Source: JAAYFT01 sp036562765
Lineage (GTDB): Bacteria > Bacillota > Clostridia > Tissierellales > Tissierellaceae
Direction: 5' to 3'
Assembly: GCA_036562765.1 (NCBI GenBank)
Contig: DATCJO010000131.1
Coordinates: 1 to 5,304 of the forward strand
Length of the DNA: 5,304 nucleotides
This document shows, piece after piece, positions 5,080 to 5,304 of this stretch (positions are counted from its first letter, which is position 1; every line of letters starts with the position of its first letter). The position numbers and the translations under genes were made by a program. The notes below the pieces were generated by a model. The model searched no databases. It worked only from the letters and a program-made list of their open reading frames with translations, and was not told the DNA's origin.

Positions 5080-5121
5080 TATATACCTCCGTTAAAATAA
5101 ATTCCTACGCTTACCTTATTA
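5052..5121 (+). promoter_or_regulatory. Candidate antiterminator pairing in the ParM-like leader
   Basis: TAATAAGGTA (5052-5061) is perfectly complementary to TACCTTATTA (5112-5121), which includes most of the left arm and loop of the terminator. The two structures exclude each other. The upstream strand can in turn be captured by CCTT (5046-5049) pairing with AAGG (5056-5059), or AGGTAT (5057-5062) pairing with ATACCT (5083-5088). No known riboswitch or T-box motif is seen. Confidence 0.45.
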
Positions 5122-5140
5122 ACAGGTAAGCAATTTTTTT
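5109..5140 (+). terminator. Intrinsic terminator in the ParM-like leader
   Basis: GCTTACCT (5109-5116) pairs perfectly with AGGTAAGC (5124-5131) around the loop TATTAAC, followed by AA and seven T (5134-5140). It lies about 65 bases after the predicted start point and 82 bases before the ParM-like ATG, so it would end transcription before the gene unless antitermination occurs. Confidence 0.8.
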
Positions 5141-5222
5141 ATTGTAGAAATACTTGAAATTATAAAAAGTGATTTATTAAAAGAACTATAACGAACTAAA
5201 CCACAAGATTGGAGGAATTGTT

Positions 5223-5304
5223 ATGAGCAATAGGATTTTATTAGGTCTTGATAATGGTAACAAATGTACAAAAACAAGCGAAGGTTATATTAGCGAGTCT
5301 GGTT
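5223..5304 (+). CDS. ParM/StbA-like actin-family protein, 5' end only
   Basis: Only the first 27 codons are present; the gene runs off the right edge. The N-terminus reads ILLGLDNGNKCTKTSEG (5-21), matching the phosphate-1 strand-loop of bacterial actin homologues (LGxDxGxxxxK), and SEGYISESG fits the plasmid-type ParM/StbA subgroup. Family members polymerise with ATP to segregate plasmids or phage-like elements. GGAGG (5211-5215) lies seven bases before the ATG, a strong ribosome binding site. If confirmed, it suggests that an integrated plasmid-like or phage-like element begins here. With so few residues, another ASKHA-fold protein is possible. Confidence 0.6.
   Translation, partial: MSNRILLGLDNGNKCTKTSEGYISESG

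Larger units (their letters stand above)
4732..5222. other. About 490-base AT-rich region between divergent genes
   Basis: Read from left to right, the region holds the minus-strand promoter of the four-helix gene (4730-4757), a GG-phased heptamer array (4796-4814), the inverted CC-phased array (4834-4868), a plus-strand promoter candidate (4917-4946), a purine-rich tract (4949-4994), a stronger plus-strand promoter (5008-5037), an antisense small reading frame (4981-5079), an antiterminator/terminator pair (5052-5140), and an AT-rich stretch without a recognisable promoter (5141-5210) before the ParM-like ribosome binding site. No large gene is present. Confidence 0.75.

Noticed and set aside
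5041..5222. T-box or known riboswitch in the ParM-like leader.
   Set aside because: No T-box core, no recognisable aptamer motif; only the terminator and antiterminator pairing can be supported.

Overview
The window looks like chromosomal or integrated-element DNA from a low-GC, anaerobic Firmicute of the class Clostridia. The evidence is AT-rich intergenic DNA, strong AGGAGG-type ribosome binding sites, sigma-A-like TTGACA/TATAAT promoters (several with an extended TGn), and Fe-S, flavin and metal-handling proteins typical of strict anaerobes. I cannot name a species.

Left part, plus strand (3-3442): (1) a short integral-membrane permease of the ArsP/DUF318 type whose C-terminus carries a single [4Fe-4S] ferredoxin domain; (2) after a 326-base gap with a hairpin and possible promoters, a plasmid pRiA4b ORF-3-like protein; (3) a flavodoxin-fold protein; (4) a Zn/[2Fe-2S] protein matching the N-terminal half of the copper chaperone CopZ but lacking the heavy-metal-associated domain; (5) a DUF6438-type protein with an unassigned C-terminal part. 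Genes 2-4 are spaced by about 65 bases with no terminator between them, so they may be co-transcribed, although gene 4 also has a good promoter of its own. Permease-ferredoxin, flavodoxin and CopZ-like protein together suggest redox-linked metal or metalloid handling; this is inference.

Middle (3443-3630): an extended -10 promoter followed about 90 bases later by a very strong hairpin plus T-tract. This is either a small-RNA or microprotein unit, or just the terminator between convergent genes.

Right part, minus strand (3631-4698): a Uma2/DUF820 PD-(D/E)XK-fold protein and a four-helix-bundle protein of the 23S rRNA intervening-sequence (S23) family. Each has its own promoter, and each promoter placement supports a start downstream of the longest reading frame. 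Degenerate GG-phased heptamer repeats lie on both sides of the four-helix gene, and one array is inverted.

Right edge (4732-5304): a long AT-rich leader with two candidate plus-strand promoters, an intrinsic terminator that can be disrupted by a perfect 10-base upstream complement, and then the first 27 codons of a ParM/StbA-like actin-family gene that runs off the window. The leader has the architecture of a transcription attenuator. It also carries a small antisense reading frame with a perfect ribosome binding site. No tRNA, rRNA, CRISPR array or transposase is visible.
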